From positions 4,588,001-4,652,000 of the forward strand of contig NC_063016.1 in the NCBI RefSeq assembly GCF_020509005.1: a stretch of DNA of 64,000 bases. The letters are read 5' to 3'. Source of the DNA: Fulvia fulva (lineage: Eukaryota; Ascomycota; Dothideomycetes; Mycosphaerellales; Mycosphaerellaceae). Below the pieces are notes generated by a model, which saw only the letters and a list, made by a program, of their open reading frames with translations, had not been told where the DNA came from and did not search any database. Within the stretch, counting starts at the first letter, position 1. Every line of letters begins with the position of its first letter. The translations under genes and the position numbers were made by a program. Positions 21,587 through 35,156 of this stretch are shown here, piece by piece.

Positions 21587-23233
21587 ATGGCAGAATTTGG
21601 CCAAGCACACCGACCGCCACGCGAGTATGTCGAGAACGAAGGCTATGTAGGGTCCCGCAATGCGATGCCAGGATCGGCACACGACAGTCTGGGCAATCCA
21701 CTCGAAGCACAAGAGGATGATGCAGAGAACGACGAAGACTACGACGATCTATTCGAGCCTTCAGACGACGAGGGTCTCGCCGCTGGCAACCCCGCCGACT
21801 ACACCAAAGCCTACAACCGACAGCGGAAACTGAACGACAACAGCATCCCGGAGGCACAGAAGCCCAAAGCGAACCCGCAGCTCAACACACGCGCCGAGAT
21901 CGACGACCAAGTCAAAGCACTCAGCAAGCACACCGCCAAGTTAAAGTTGGGCCAGATCGAGGGCGGCGTCACCAAACACCATGCAGGTGCTGAGAAGAGC
22001 GATCGGGCGACGAGTGAGCAGGTGCTGGACCCGAGGACACGGATGATCCTGCTGCAGATGCTCAACAGGAACATCATCTCTGAGCTGAATGGTGTGTTGT
22101 CGACAGGCAAAGAGGCGAACGTGTACCACGCAGCCAGCACACCCCAGGAAGAGACAGGCACAGACGCACCCGCAGTGACGCTCAACAGAGCTGTCAAGGT
22201 ATACAAGACGAGCATCTTGGTCTTCAAGGACAGAGACAAGTATGTCACTGGCGAGTTCCGCTTCCGACAAGGCTACAACAAGAGCTCGAACAGAGCCATG
22301 GTCAAGGTCTGGGCAGAGAAGGAGTTCCGCAACCTCAGGCGCATATATCAAGCCGGCATTCCATGTCCAGAGCCAGTATACCTCAAGGCACACGTCCTCG
22401 TCATGGGCTTCATCGGCAGCTCCAAGGGCGTGCCAGCACCACGACTTCGAGACGTCGAGTTCGCAGCAGAAGAGGCCGAATCAAGGTGGCGAGATGTCTA
22501 CGTGGAACTGCTTTGCTACATGAGGAAACTCTACCAAATCTGCCGCTTGGTGCACGCAGATCTGTCGGAGTACAATCTGCTTTACCACAAGAGCAAACTG
22601 TACGTCATCGATGTATCACAATCAGTCGAGCACGATCATCCTCGATCTCTCGAGTTCCTGCGCATGGACATCAAGAACGCTTCGGACTTCTTCCGGCGGA
22701 AGGGTGTGGATATCCTTAGCGAGCGGACAGTCTTCAAGTACATCTTGGCATCAGGAGGTAGCACAGAAGAATCTGGTATGCGGGCTGACTTGGACAAGCT
22801 TTTTGAGAAGAAAGCACAAGGCGATGAGGAGGAAGGCGACGAGGTCGACGACGAAGTCTTCCGTCAGCAATATATCCCCCAAACTTTGCAGCAAGTGTAC
22901 GACATTGAGCGTGACGGCGAACAGATCCAGTCCGGCTCCGGTGGCAACCTAGTCTACGAGCAGCTTTTGGCCAACGGCGAGCAGAAGGACCAAAAAGCAA
23001 ACGGTGAAGATGCAGACAGCGAGTCATCAGAGGACGATGAAGACAGTGACGACGACGAAGAAGATGATGCCTTTAAAGAGAAGGCTCCTCGAGGGAAGCG
23101 CTTCGAGGACAAGGATGTCAAGAAAGCTCACAAGCAAGCCGTGAAAGAAGAGAAGCGGGAGCGGAGGAAGGAGAAGATGCCGAAACATCTCAAGAAGAAG
23201 CTTATAAGCGGCTCTTCGCGAGGGAAGAAGTGA
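21587..23233 (+). CDS. RIO1: RIO1 serine/threonine kinase, 548 aa
   Basis: A single exon of 549 codons; the ATG at 21587 has an A at -3 position (gcaaacATGg). The RIO kinase signature is complete: the glycine-poor nucleotide loop STGKEANVYHA (near residue 171), a catalytic loop HADLSEYNLLY (near 322) with Asp and Asn, and the metal-binding VIDVSQSVEHDHP (near 339) in place of DFG. The N-terminus is acidic and disordered. The C-terminal 130 residues alternate Asp/Glu runs and a Lys/Arg-rich tail (RERRKEKMPKHLKKKL), as in yeast Rio1. Rio1 acts in the last cytoplasmic steps of 40S ribosomal subunit maturation and in cell-cycle control; this role is known for the family. Confidence 0.96.
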   Translation: MAEFGQAHRPPREYVENEGYVGSRNAMPGSAHDSLGNPLEAQEDDAENDEDYDDLFEPSDDEGLAAGNPADYTKAYNRQRKLNDNSIPEAQKPKANPQLNTRAEIDDQVKALSKHTAKLKLGQIEGGVTKHHAGAEKSDRATSEQVLDPRTRMILLQMLNRNIISELNGVLSTGKEANVYHAASTPQEETGTDAPAVTLNRAVKVYKTSILVFKDRDKYVTGEFRFRQGYNKSSNRAMVKVWAEKEFRNLRRIYQAGIPCPEPVYLKAHVLVMGFIGSSKGVPAPRLRDVEFAAEEAESRWRDVYVELLCYMRKLYQICRLVHADLSEYNLLYHKSKLYVIDVSQSVEHDHPRSLEFLRMDIKNASDFFRRKGVDILSERTVFKYILASGGSTEESGMRADLDKLFEKKAQGDEEEGDEVDDEVFRQQYIPQTLQQVYDIERDGEQIQSGSGGNLVYEQLLANGEQKDQKANGEDADSESSEDDEDSDDDEEDDAFKEKAPRGKRFEDKDVKKAHKQAVKEEKRERRKEKMPKHLKKKLISGSSRGKK

Positions 23234-24234
23234 TTGTCGTCCACCCTTGTTGCGTAGATGTAGATGAGCCATGAGCGTTGAAGATACCCATGCATGAACG
23301 AATACCACCCATAACAGCTGCTGCGTGTCCGTCAGTCACTGCGTGCGAGTTCGACCTATCAACGAGGTCTAGCATTGTCAGACACAAGAAGTTCGTGTGG
23401 TGAGAATCCAGGTCGTATCCATACAAGATCAAGGTAAAAGGGCCCGAAACATCGAACTGCCCGACCAATCCTTCCATCCATTCCCCAATGACCAAAACAT
23501 ATCCCCAACGAGACAAGCAGTCAGAACCTCCAGTAAGCCTCACAAACAACCCCTTGCGAGCCATATCACCGCCATCCCACCACTTTCCCTGGCACACTAC
23601 CTCAACACTAGATGCCTCAGGCAAGAACCCATTTCCATGAAACAGCATAAGCGGTGAGTGATCGCGCCAGACATCACCACCACCACAGTATGCTAGTACA
23701 GAGCCCGACACCATATGCATCTCGTACCACCATAAACAGAGATACAGTACACATCACGCCGATACCGCTCCCGCTCCGACGTTCTGGCACATGCAAGTGA
23801 GCACGAACCCTGCATATGATCTCGTGCTCACGTTGATGATGATGAACTTCATGCGGAAGCGAAAGCGAAAGCTACAACCCCCAGTGAGCTCTCAAGTGAG
23901 CAAGTAAAAGCAAGTAAAGAAAAGCGGTGAGACGCAATCCTCATTCTGTCCAAAGTCGTGACCGTTACAGATCTATCACATTCTCGGCAGACATGTCGTC
24001 TAGGCTACAGTAGCTCCATCCATGCTGCCCATCATCCGTCCATCCATCCAATACATCAAAAAGAGATAGTCTGCCATCCTTTGTGCAGGTTCAAGTATGA
24101 CACAGGGTCTATCCTGTTGGTCTTGGTCATCAATTGCCATTCGTCGTTCCATGCGAGAGTATACAACGACGCGCCCTAGCGTCTTCAATGCGTTGCAGAG
24201 GGGACGATGCCGATAGGTGGTGTATGCCTGACGC
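23234..24234. other. Convergent intergenic region, RIO1 / subtilase
   Basis: About 1 kb between two convergent gene ends. It contains 3' untranslated sequence and low-complexity stretches (for example CCATCCATCCAT near 24040). No gene is recognised. Confidence 0.45.
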
Positions 24235-26001
24235 TTACGCGTTCTTGATCTCACGGATGAAGTCCTTGACGTCCTTCATGAGCTTCTCCTCGAGCTCCTC
24301 AAAGGACTCGACGACCTCCTTGGCCTTCTCCTTCAGGTTCTCGACTGGGAGGGCGGCCTTGTTGTCGACCTTGTAGCTGCCCTTGTCGACAATGTCAGAG
24401 TAGCTGGAGCTACCTCCACCGTTCCAGGCAAGGATGTTGGCAGTGTTGGATGGAACATCAGTAAGTGCGCCCTACAGAACGAGTTAGCTTCGTGTTGCGA
24501 GGGAATGATGCCGCAGATACGCGAAGTCATGACTTACCTCGGTGGCAACAGCAATCAAGTTCTTCTTGAGCTGCTTGGGGGTGATCTCGGCAACAGCGTA
24601 AGCGGAGTCTTTGGCTGGCTGAAGAGACAGGTAGTATGCGAGGAGACCGGCGATGTGTGGGGAAGCCATCGAGGTACCGGAAATGGTATTGATGGCGTAC
24701 TTGCTGCCGATCCAAGTGGACTGGATGTTGAGACCTGGGGCAAAGATGTCGTTGCACTTGCCGTAGTTGGAGAAGTAAGCACGCTCATCTGCGAGAGTGC
24801 TGGCACCAACGGTTACGGCCTGGTCGGCAGCTGCTGGTGAGTAGTTGCAGGAGTCTGTTCATGTTAGCATAGTCATGACCGTGCCGTTGAAATCGTATAC
24901 ATACCGGCGTTATCGTTACCTGCAGCAACGGCGAAGTGAATGCCAGCGTCGACAGCAGCGTTGACGGCCTGGTCGAGAAGTGGAGACTTGCCACCGCCCA
25001 AGCTCATGTTGGCAGCAGAGCCCTTGAAACCCTTGCGCTTGCCCTTCTTTGCGACTGAGACCTGCTCGTTGTGTGCGTTGGCAGCGTACTCGACACCCTT
25101 GACGACATCGGACATGGAGCCAGAGCCGTTGGAGCGCAGCACCTTGACAGCCTTGATGTGGGCCTTCTTTGCAACACCGTACTTCTTACCAGCAACTGTG
25201 CCGGAGCAGTGAGTGCCGTGACCGTTACCATCCTCATCAGCATCGCCGCTGGGAATGGTCTTGCCCCACTCAGCACGGCCCTCGAAGTCGACGTGCTCGG
25301 TGTTGGTACCAGTGTCGATAACGTAGACATCAACGCCCTCACCACCGTCGGCGGAGTACAGGTACTTGTTGAAGCTGCCAAAGGACAAGCTGTCACGGTG
25401 AGAGATACGGGCAAGACCCCATGGAGCGTTCTTCTCCAGCTCTCCTTCGTCGGAGTGGCCAAGGGTGTGGACCTCCTGGTCGCGCTCGATCATCTCGACC
25501 TGAGAGCATCATGTTAGCACGCTTGCACTGTGATGGATGTGATGCTCAGGCATGCTGGCAGCTCCAAACACTCGACGCACGCCACGCGCAGCTGGGATGG
25601 CTGGATATGACGTGATTGGAAACACTCACATCGGGGTGACGGCGAATCTGCTCGATCACATCCTCATCGAAGTGGCCAGAGTATCCAAGATACGAGCCGG
25701 CGATGTTGTATGTGTGCTTCAGGCCGTGGAAGATGTCATCGACCATTGGTATCTGACTCCTCTTCTTGAGCTCGGTCTTGCGCGATTGAACGCCCAAGTG
25801 GATGTCCTTGACCCAGTCGTGGTGGTCGGCGGCGAGCTGTGTCGTGACATGCTTCTTGAACTTGATGATGTAGCTGTCGGGAATCTCCTTTGCGTTGGCC
25901 GAAGAGATGATGGGAGCTGCATCGCCGTGGATGCTCTGTTCGTGGAGCACCGGGCTCGCGGCCGCCAGAAGCGGCAGTGTGAAGGCGATGAACGACTTCA
26001 T
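24235..26001 (-). CDS. Cerevisin-like subtilisin protease (vacuolar-type serine protease), 506 aa, four exons
   Basis: Exons 26001-25630, 25499-24905, 24854-24538 and 24471-24235 give 507 codons; introns are 130, 50 and 66 bp with GTGAGT, GTATGT and GTAAGT donors. Residues 1-16 are a signal peptide (MKSFIAFTLPLLAAAS). An I9 inhibitor/propeptide (SYIIKFKKHV) follows to about 125. The S8 domain has Asp near 183 (VIDTGTNTEH), His near 219 (GHGTHCSGTVAG), the oxyanion Asn (AAGND) and Ser near 383 (SGTSMASPH). The last 80 residues form a Lys/Glu-rich helical tail. This is the layout of yeast Prb1 and of the fungal vacuolar serine protease allergens; vacuolar proteolysis is the expected role. A 13-copy minisatellite lies in its 5' region. 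Confidence 0.95.
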
Positions 26002-26967
26002 GATTGCAGTTCTGCTGTAGCGTGGTCTGGCACAGCTACAGGATAAGGGGATGGGTAATGGGAAGGTTGATGCAAGAGGAAGAGGAACAGGAGCAAGATG
26101 AGAGGAAGGTCGGGTGGTCGTGTGAGTGGTGAGTGGTGAGTGGTGAGTGGTGAGTGGTGAGTGGTGAGTGGTGAGTGGTGAGTGGTGAGTGGTGAGTGGT
26201 GAGTGGTGAGTGGTGACGGGAGTGGAGAGCTGCTGGATGGAGCCACGAGCTGTCCGCTGATAAGAAACGGCTTGACGGCTCAGCGCCGCTGCCTGGGGAA
26301 CTGACTGCATCATGTGCTCGTCCGAGCTTCAGCCTAAGCTCGATTCACTCGCCATGACGCGCGCGCCTGCCGCCACAGCGACTCAAGCCTCACTCCCACA
26401 CTGTGATGGTTGTGGATGCTAGCTCGCCGAACGTATGATATCGATGGTCGGTCTGTAGCATTCTTGTAGCTGTGCTTGTCTGCTGCGTTATCGTCATTCT
26501 TCCCACCGCTTCCGTCGAGTGAGAGTGGCCGCTGACAGAATGAGCCGCTCGCTTGCGCCACGACATCTTGCATGCGCGCCCCACCCAAACTTCGAGTCGC
26601 CTGCTGATGATGAAGCCTCTGAGACATGGCAACTGTCAGCTGCAACATCACACACACACAGTCAACACACCATTCCTTTGGCGTGATCTCGAGACCACCA
26701 TCGTGTGAACCTTCTTGCACAAAGTCCGCTCCTGCACATTCATTCCTCATTGCTGGACCAAAAAAGCACCAGATAACAAACGCCAAGAGCCAACAGAGAC
26801 TAAGCTGAAACACGAACATCACTTCTTGCCATCCATCGCTTCGTTGACAAAGCAAGCACGACCTTCGAGGCGCCGGACGTTACACAGGAGACAGTCGCGT
26901 CCATGGACGAGTCTGGTCACCTGTCTGGCAGCACACGCGCTGTGTCTCGCTCTGACCACTGTTCTCC
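26002..26967. promoter_or_regulatory. Divergent intergenic region, subtilase / BEACH gene
   Basis: This 966-bp region between divergent start codons contains the minisatellite and both promoters. No further gene is recognised. Confidence 0.45.
26124..26214. repeat. Minisatellite, 13 exact copies of GAGTGGT
   Basis: A perfect tandem array of the 7-bp unit GAGTGGT, exactly 13 copies over 91 bp, starting 123 bp upstream of the subtilase start codon. It probably lies in the promoter or 5' leader of that gene. Confidence 0.95.
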
Positions 26968-29900
26968 ATGGCACTGCGGGCAGGTCAGCCTGCTTCTCGC
27001 ATGAGCTCCTTCTCGAGAGGCATGAACGCCGATGAGCAGTCCTCGGATACCGCCAGTTTGATTCAGCAACTTGGACTCTTGCAAAGTACATCGGATGTTG
27101 ACGAGCTGAGCCGCTTGTCAGACACAGCGGAGAGACTGCGGCATGATTTAGGTTCCAGCAGCAATGCATCAGCAAAGGATACATTCCGGCATGGCCACGG
27201 CTTTGAGAAGACATTGCAGGTACTTCACGAACTTGGGACCAACCCCATCGCGCCGATGAGGAATCTGCTTCAACTGCTGACAGCTGCTCTGCGCCACCGT
27301 GGCAACGATCGGTACTTCAGCAATCACCTCCACGGTTGGGACTCTCTGGGGAAGATATTCAATGCCTTTGATTCTCAGGAGCATGTGTCCTCTCTACTGG
27401 AAGGTCTTCTGGCGCTGGCGGTGGATGAAATTGGCGATACGGCTTCAGACCCGAGGCACCGGACCATAGTCCACGCACGAGCATGTGAATGTGCAACCCG
27501 AGTCGTGCTCGGGCACAAGCAGCCAGTGGAATGGTTGGAAAGCCTCGCAGCACTCAGTGAAACGAGCACGCGTAATGCTTCTGCGCTGTCGCGGACCAAC
27601 ATCGCCCACGACATCCTCCATTACCTCGACACCGCAGCGCAAGATGATACCTTGAGGCCGACATGCACGAGACTGCTCCTGAGCGTAGCTCGTTATGGGT
27701 TACAGAGCCTGGACGACGTTGTTGGACTCTTCAAGTCCGCAGCTGCGTCCGACACAGCCAAGGAGACTCTACTTACTCTGCTCCGAAGTTCGAAAGAGCC
27801 TGCTTTCATTCAGTTCGATCTCAGCTTATGTGGGTACTCGTCCATAGAATTCCCGCGCTTGCCAGGCGCGTTTCCGCCATCCATCGGCTACAGTTTGACG
27901 GTCTGGCTAAAGATTGATGAGTTTGATCCGAATGCGCATACAACCATCTTCGGCGCCTTCGATGCGAATCAAGGGTGCTTTGTCATGATGTACTTGGAGA
28001 AAGACAGCCATCAACTGATCTTGCAAACAAGCATGAGAGCTCCGAGTCCGAGCATTCGATTCAAGTCGACCCATTTTGAGGCATCCACGTGGTATCATAT
28101 TGCCATCGTGCAGCGCAAAAGCCCGACTGAGCCAAACCAAAGCATGGCCTCTCTATTCGTGGATGGGAACTTTGCCGAGCAGCGAAAGTGTCACTACCCT
28201 GAGACTCCCGATGAAAGTCTGGAACGATCGAACTCACAATCTGCCTCCATGCCTGCTGCCCAGCGGCGCTTCAAGCCTGTACAGGCTTTCTTCGGTACAC
28301 CACGCAGCGTCGCCTCCAAACCACGACCCAACGAAGTGACAACAAAGTACTCACTCGGAGGATCTCATCTGTATCAGGTACCATTGACAGACGAGTTTGT
28401 GGCCGTCCATCATCGCCTTGGACCGCGTTACAGCGGCAACTTCCAGGATACACTTGGTCCTCTGCTCACCTATCGAGCTTCTTCCGAGCTCAATCGGTAC
28501 AACGAAACCTTGCATCCCGATCGGTCTGACAGATCCGACATTATGATAGCGACCGAAGGCAGGGGCAGCGAAGTCGTGCCTGAGTCGCGCATGTTACTTG
28601 GACTGAGCCCATCCGCGCACATCGACTTCGATGCACCCAACATCAACTTTGGCGGTCACGATGTAGAGCTAGACCACAAAGCGCAGCAGAAGTACCAGAT
28701 ACTAGCGAAACAAGTTCGAGCTGTCGCAGTCAACACGGCCGTTGCCACACTCAACGAAGCGGTGACTCGATCGTATGGCACTGGGCTCGTCATGGGCGAT
28801 CCAGTCATCGTGACATCGAGACCTCTGGACGACGCAACTTGGCGGCTATGTGGATCTATACCGATTCTGCTGCAACAATTGGAGTCGGCCACTTCTAAAA
28901 AAAGTTTCCTCCAAGCCGTTGAGATTCTAGTTGAATGCGTGCGCGATAATTGGCGCATCAGCGAAGCGATGGAAAAGGGCAATGGCTTCGGAATGTTGGC
29001 ATTGATCATTCGCGAGAAGCTGGGGTTTGAAGTTGCGTCAACTCCACATGCTTCAACGCGGCGACCGTCACCAATGATTGGGTTCGAAGACCGCCAAAGC
29101 CTGCCGGCTGAGCTTCTGGAAACCATCCTTGATTTTGTTGGTCACAGCAAGTCGAACCCAGGAGAGTCGTTGTTGATCAACCCGATGGCATATCGTGTAC
29201 TAGTCGTCGACTTCGATACGTGGAGGCGATGCGACTTGGCCAGCCAGACAATCTACTGGAAGCAGTTCGTCGATTTTACGAGTGGCAACAGACACAGTGC
29301 CTTCAACGATAAGAGACTGACGAAAATGAGGGTCGTCAAGAGGCTGATTGAAGCTCTCAAGTCAGAGGACGTCACAGCAGAGTCTGCTCCCCTTATGATG
29401 ACGGCGATGAAAGCCCTGCTGGACACGACTGCGGCACAATCACTTTATCGCGACCTAGCAATGTTCGTGGCATACAGCCTCCAGGACAACCGCGCCATGC
29501 ATGCTATGGGTGTCAAAAGTTTCGCGAGCACCGTGAGCTTGAGGCAGAAAATGGGCTCATGGGCTCGCAACGGGCGTGGATCTAGGCCATCGACCCCCGG
29601 AGGAGCTCCCACGTCAATCACCAAGCCTGCCCTCACACAGTACGAGATTGCGATCCTGACACTCAAACTTGTTCTCGAGATACTCGGGGAAGAGCGATCA
29701 AGCATCAACGCCAAGCGCTTCAATAAGGCCATTCCCACGCGTTGGCTCCTTCATCTCTTTGCTGAGACTGACGTCCGTGTCATTGAGCTTACATTGAGCT
29801 TAACCTGCAGGGCACTCATAGCATTAGGGTCAGAGTTCAAGATCAACTTCGCCGACAAGAACAGCGGGTTCACGATCCTGAAACTCCGCCTGAAGCCCTT

Positions 29901-32900
29901 CTGGAGGACGACATCGATCTGGATGTTGTCTTTCGCAATGCTCTTTGGTCGCAATGTACCCTTGGACTGGCTTTCGCAGGACTTCTCAGCATTTCACCTC
30001 GTCGAAATGCTCTCTGTGGATGATTCACTGGCAATATGTCACCCGGAAATGCTGCCTGTCATCTTCACCATGCTCGAAGCTGGAATGCGAAAAGTTGCCA
30101 AAGACGAGGAGAAGCAAGATGAGCTGGAGGCTCATATCTTGAAGACAGTCATTCAGCTCCTTGGTGAGCTGTACGACCGCAGTAGTGCTTTCAGGGATTT
30201 TACGATCACCTCGAAATACCTCCAGGAGCTCTTGTTTGTGCTCTTTCCCCTACTCACTGGGACGGATCGACTGTCTGCGGAAACGGAACTTGGATCTGGA
30301 TCGGACGCATTGTCGTTTCGAGGGCAACAGGTCAGAATGCGACCACATTCAAATTCACTGGGTGAGCGACCGCCCTCGGTTCGGAGTATATCCCCAGCGA
30401 AAGGCAGACGAACGCCGTCGCCAATGGCTGCGAATAGGGTGCAAGGTGCGTTTTAAGAAAGCGCCTCGTGCATTTCAGCGCTTCGTGCAGTGCCACGCTT
30501 CACTGCTCGCAACACGTTCCGAGAGAACGACGTACTGCTGAAGCGTAGCTAATCGTTCTCTAGTCCCACGACGGATATCGTCTTTCGTTTTGATCAACGA
30601 CGGAGGCGATCGATTGGCCGTGCCTCCAGCCCAGTTCAAGGCGCCTATGGCACCGAAAAGCGGTGGGAACTTGAAAATCAATGTCACCAATTCCTTGGTG
30701 GAGAGCCTTCTGGAACTCACGATTACGCTATTCATTGACCAAATCTGCTATAGAGACAAGTTCAGCGGCATAGGGCTATTCTTGAAGGTACGCAATTCGA
30801 GGGTGACAGATGCCGATCAGTGGCGTAGACGACAGTGGAGGATTCGAGACATGCGTTGCACGACGCGCTTCGCTCCACTGCATAGAGCTGACCACCTTCT
30901 GCTTGTAGGTACCACCTGGCTTCAAGGAACACCAAGCCTACTTTGAATCATACGTCTTGGTGAACGCTCTTTCTCAATTAGGCAGTCACCTTCGCCTAAA
31001 CCAACGACTGCTCGTAGAGACACGAGTCTTGACAAACCTGGCGAGATACGCCCAGCACATGGCGGAAGCTGTGTCAGAAGGTTGGTTCATTGATGGCGCG
31101 CAGCCGTTGCTCGACTTCACCGGCGAGATACTGGAGCATCTTCAAGCACCGGATGTTGCATCACAAAAGGCAGTGCGGCTATGCAGCCAATCGATCACAA
31201 TGATTCGCGTTGTCTTCCTCAAGGCAACCTTATGGAGGCTTTCCGAGCTGAATGAAGATGCGAACCAGAAGCACGTCGACGAATTCCTCACGAAGATGAC
31301 TTACTGGCAAACGATCCTGTTCTCCGCAGAAAACCAGGAGACCCTGTTCACTAAATTGATTTGCTACCTACTGTACCACAAGCTCGTCTCGGGAGTAAAG
31401 TCTGTTCGATTGGCGGCGGCAAGACTCTGGCGGACGGTGCTGGTGCAGAAGCCGACAGAGACCGCAACAATGCTCACGGCAACCATGGGCCCGGACCAAC
31501 GCCACCTTTCGACTGGTTTCATGAAGTTGATCTCCATGGACGATGAGGACTTCCTAGCTTGGGTGGACCAAACCCGCAGCGTTCTCGACAACTTATTCCA
31601 CAAGTCGCTGAGCAAGCCTTGGGACGACTTCGTGCAGAGCGAGAACCGTAGCGCAGAGGATACGACCAAGCACCGGCTTTCCAAGCGAAGAGACAAGCTC
31701 AAGCAATGGCATAACGAGGAGTCCGCAGCAGATGAAGTCATTAACAAATACGAGACGTCGACAAGCCACTGGAGGGCCAACGTGCATGCTCAGGAACGTG
31801 TCAAGCTACAGAGAGCTCTACAAGACCAGCAGGAGAATGTGAATCATCTTTATGCCGCCTTCTCAAAGATCGCTGTTCTGCTGCATCAACCATGCGGCCT
31901 CTTGCCTATTGAGCCTTCAAGGTGGCATCTGGACGAGACTGAAGCCGTCAATCGTATGCGCTTGCGTATTGTTCCCGACACGACCGAGATCAAACAAGAA
32001 TACCAGCCCAAGCGAAAGGCGTCACGAAGCGTATCAAACGGAGCCAAGCTCGCAATCGATACACAGATCTCGCGGAACTCCGACGGAACATCGTTCCCAA
32101 TGCTAGCCGCTCCCAACACTACCCATCTCGACGGTGCCAATGAATCCGTGGAGCAAGGCACCTCTGGACGGCCAAGGAGCGAGTCGGTATCAAACTCCCA
32201 GCTCTTAGAAGGCGGGTTTGAGATGGTCGATGACCCCAAGGAGGACGAAGATGGTGTTGTTGAGGACAAGAACCGCAAGATCATGACCAGTTTACAACGC
32301 AACGATCAAGTGCAGCAGCTCTATAACACATCGCGTATCGTGGGTCTTGAAGCCTGCGAAGGTCTAGTGGTTGTCGGGCAGAAGTGCTTCTACATGCAGG
32401 ACAACTTTTTTCAGAGATCCGATGGCGAGATCATTAGCGTGGCTCAGGCGCCTGCGGATGAGAGAGACCCTTATGTGCAGCTCATATCCGGCAAAGACGT
32501 TGGCAGTTCCAAGACCAAACACAGCATTGGTGACCAGGAGACACGACACTGGACCTGGGCAGAAGTACTGAGCGTCTCGAAGCGTCGCTTTCTACTGCGG
32601 GATGTCGCTATCGAGGTCTTCTTCACAGACGGACGCAGCTATCTGCTGACTTGCATGTCTTCGAAAGTGCGGGACGACCTGTATAGCGCGATAGTGCAGA
32701 GGGCACCGCATGTACACAGTACATTCGGACTCGCCAGTGAGGACGCTTGGCGCCTCGACACCCTACGCAACCCCGAGGAGGCTCCGAAGAACTTGGGCTC
32801 GAAGTTCAACAGCCTCTTCAACAACGGGCCAGCCAATACAGCTATGAAGCGATGGCAAAGAGGCGAGATGTCGAACTTTCAGTACCTGATGCTTATCAAC

Positions 32901-34830
32901 ACGATGGCTGGCAGGACTTTCAACGACCTCACTCAGTATCCTGTCTTCCCATGGGTACTCTCCGACTATTCCAGCGAGGAGCTCGATTTAGACGATTCGA
33001 AGTCCTATAGAGACTTTGCCAAGCCCATGGGATGTCAGTCACCTATGAGGGAGGCTGAGTACAAGGATCGCTATAAGCAGTTCGCCGAAATGGGCGATCA
33101 CAATGCGCCGGCATTCCACTACGGGACCCACTATTCGTCGGCTATGATTGTCAGCTCGTAAGTTTCTCCAGTCGTGGCAAAGCTAGCAGCGTCTCGAGTC
33201 GGCAGAGTCGTTTGAAGCAGTGAGACTGCCGCTGCGTGGCGGAGCTCCGAGCAGTCTCGCTGAGACGTTGCTGGCTGTGGCCCTCTTCCAAACCGTACTT
33301 GCTGACATTCATAGGTACTTGATTCGATTACAGCCATTTGTACAGTCATACTTGCTATTGCAAGGCGGAGCTTTCGACCATGCTGATCGCCTTTTCGACT
33401 CGATCGAGAAGGCTTGGCTGTCTGCATCAAAGGATACTATGAGCGATGTTCGCGAGCTGACCCCGGAGTTCTTCTACTTACCGGAGTTCCTGACCAACAT
33501 CAACAAGTATGATTTCGGCACCAAACAGGTCACGGGCGAGGCTGTGAACGATGTCCGTCTGCCACAGTGGGCCAAAGGGGATCCCCATATCTTTATTGCC
33601 AAACATCGGCAGGCACTGGAGAGTCCTTACGTCAGCGAGCACCTTCATGACTGGATTGACTTGGTGTTCGGCTTCAAGCAACGTGGCGAGGCAGCAATAG
33701 AGGCCACGAACGTGTTTCAACACCTCTCTTATGGTGGTGCTCGAGATCTGGACAAGATCGAAGATCAAGTGGAAAGACTTGCCACTATCGGCATAATACA
33801 CTCCTTTGGACAAACCCCCCATCAGGTCTTTCAAAAGCCTCATCTCTGGCGCGAGCTCGACAAGCAAGCCGATCAAAGGCTCGACACGTTAGCAGAGACT
33901 TTGACGAAATTGCCGGACACTGTGCTTAACATAAGCGAAAAGGTCGTGGACTTCACCTTCTCCCCTACTCAGAACAGGCTTCTCACCAGCGGTCCTTGTC
34001 AGCTCAACGTATTACCTGACTGCGACCGCTTCATGCAGTGGGGTTTCGCCGATCATAGCGTGCGCTTCTTCTCCAAGCACTCGAAGCGATTGCTAGGCCT
34101 CCATGAGAACAGCCACGTGGGCCCAGTCACAGCAGCAACGTTCGTAGACAGCAAAACGCTTATAACTGCGGGGCAAGACAGTACGATTGGCGTCTGGAAA
34201 GTCCTCACTTCACGGGACCTTATCGAACTTCACCCGAAGACATATCTCTTTGGGCATCGTACTGCAGTAACGGTGCTGGCAGCAAGCCGTGTCTTCAGCA
34301 CTCTTGTCTCAGCCTCTGCAGACGGCCAGACTCTGATCTGGGGCCTGAACCGCTACAACTGCATCAGGATCCTCCTCTCACCTGGTGGTCCAGCAATTCA
34401 AGCCGCACGTATCAGCAACTCTAGCGGTCACATCTTGCTGTGCAGAGGCTCGAAAGCCCTCCTATACACCATCAATGGCCAACTTCTCGTTGAGCAGCAA
34501 CTCTGCGACCGAGACGAAGACGACATCTTATCCTGCGCTTTCTACGAAGGGGCTAACGAGTATCTTGAGAGGGAATTGATCTTCACCGGTCACGCGAACG
34601 GTTTGACAAACATTTGGACGTTGACGGCGCTGAGCGACGGGAAGTGGTGCTTGCTGCTTGTAAAGAGGATGAGCCATGGGGATCACTTTTCGGCGAAGAA
34701 CAGGAGTGCTCCAGGCATAACGGCCGTGTTGCCGGTTGCGAAGGCGGTCTACACGGGTGACGAGGAGGGGAACGTGTTCAGTTGGGAAACTGTTGTAAGG
34801 CATAGCGGCGTGAGCATGAGAGGGCGCTGA
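26968..34830 (+). CDS. BEACH domain and WD40 repeat protein (Bph1/beige-like), 2,488 aa, four exons
   Basis: Exons 26968-30445, 30564-30787, 30909-33157 and 33315-34830 (introns 118, 121 and 157 bp) sum to exactly 2,489 codons. The first 1,100 residues are helical, armadillo-like, with an embedded concanavalin A-like domain (about 290-480; TVWLKIDEF, TIFGAFDANQGCFVM). A PH-BEACH domain lies at about 1,700-1,850, and the BEACH domain at about 1,865-2,160 has hallmark segments NFQYLMLINTMAGRTFNDL, YPVFPWVLSDY and FFYLPEFLTN. WD40 repeats occupy about 2,200-2,488 (GHRTAVTVLAA, SASADGQTLIWGL). Beige/LYST/Bph1 proteins act in vesicle trafficking and organelle size, and in yeast in sorting of cell-wall proteins. 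The unusually long introns for this window are supported by BEACH continuity (MIVSS to YLIRLQPFVQ). Confidence 0.95.
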
Positions 34831-35156
34831 TGAAATAATAGCGAGAGTAGAAGTTATATCTGGACGGGCACTAACGTTGACGACGGCGGAAGTGTATAAA
34901 TATGGAGCGCAAGCTGTGTAGATCTACAAGCTACATTGTTCTCTTCTTGGTCGTCGTCACGACAGGGCGCGACTGCAAGATCACGGGAGCGACGACCTCC
35001 GAAATAAGCGACGCCGACAGCAACATTGACATCAACCTTCGTGCCATACTCCGAGTCTCCGACGCTCGACAGTCGCCCTCGTTGTTTCGAGACGCGCGCT
35101 GCGAAATTTCGGGTCTGGAATCGGTCGCTGCACCCATGATCTCACTATCGTGGCAT

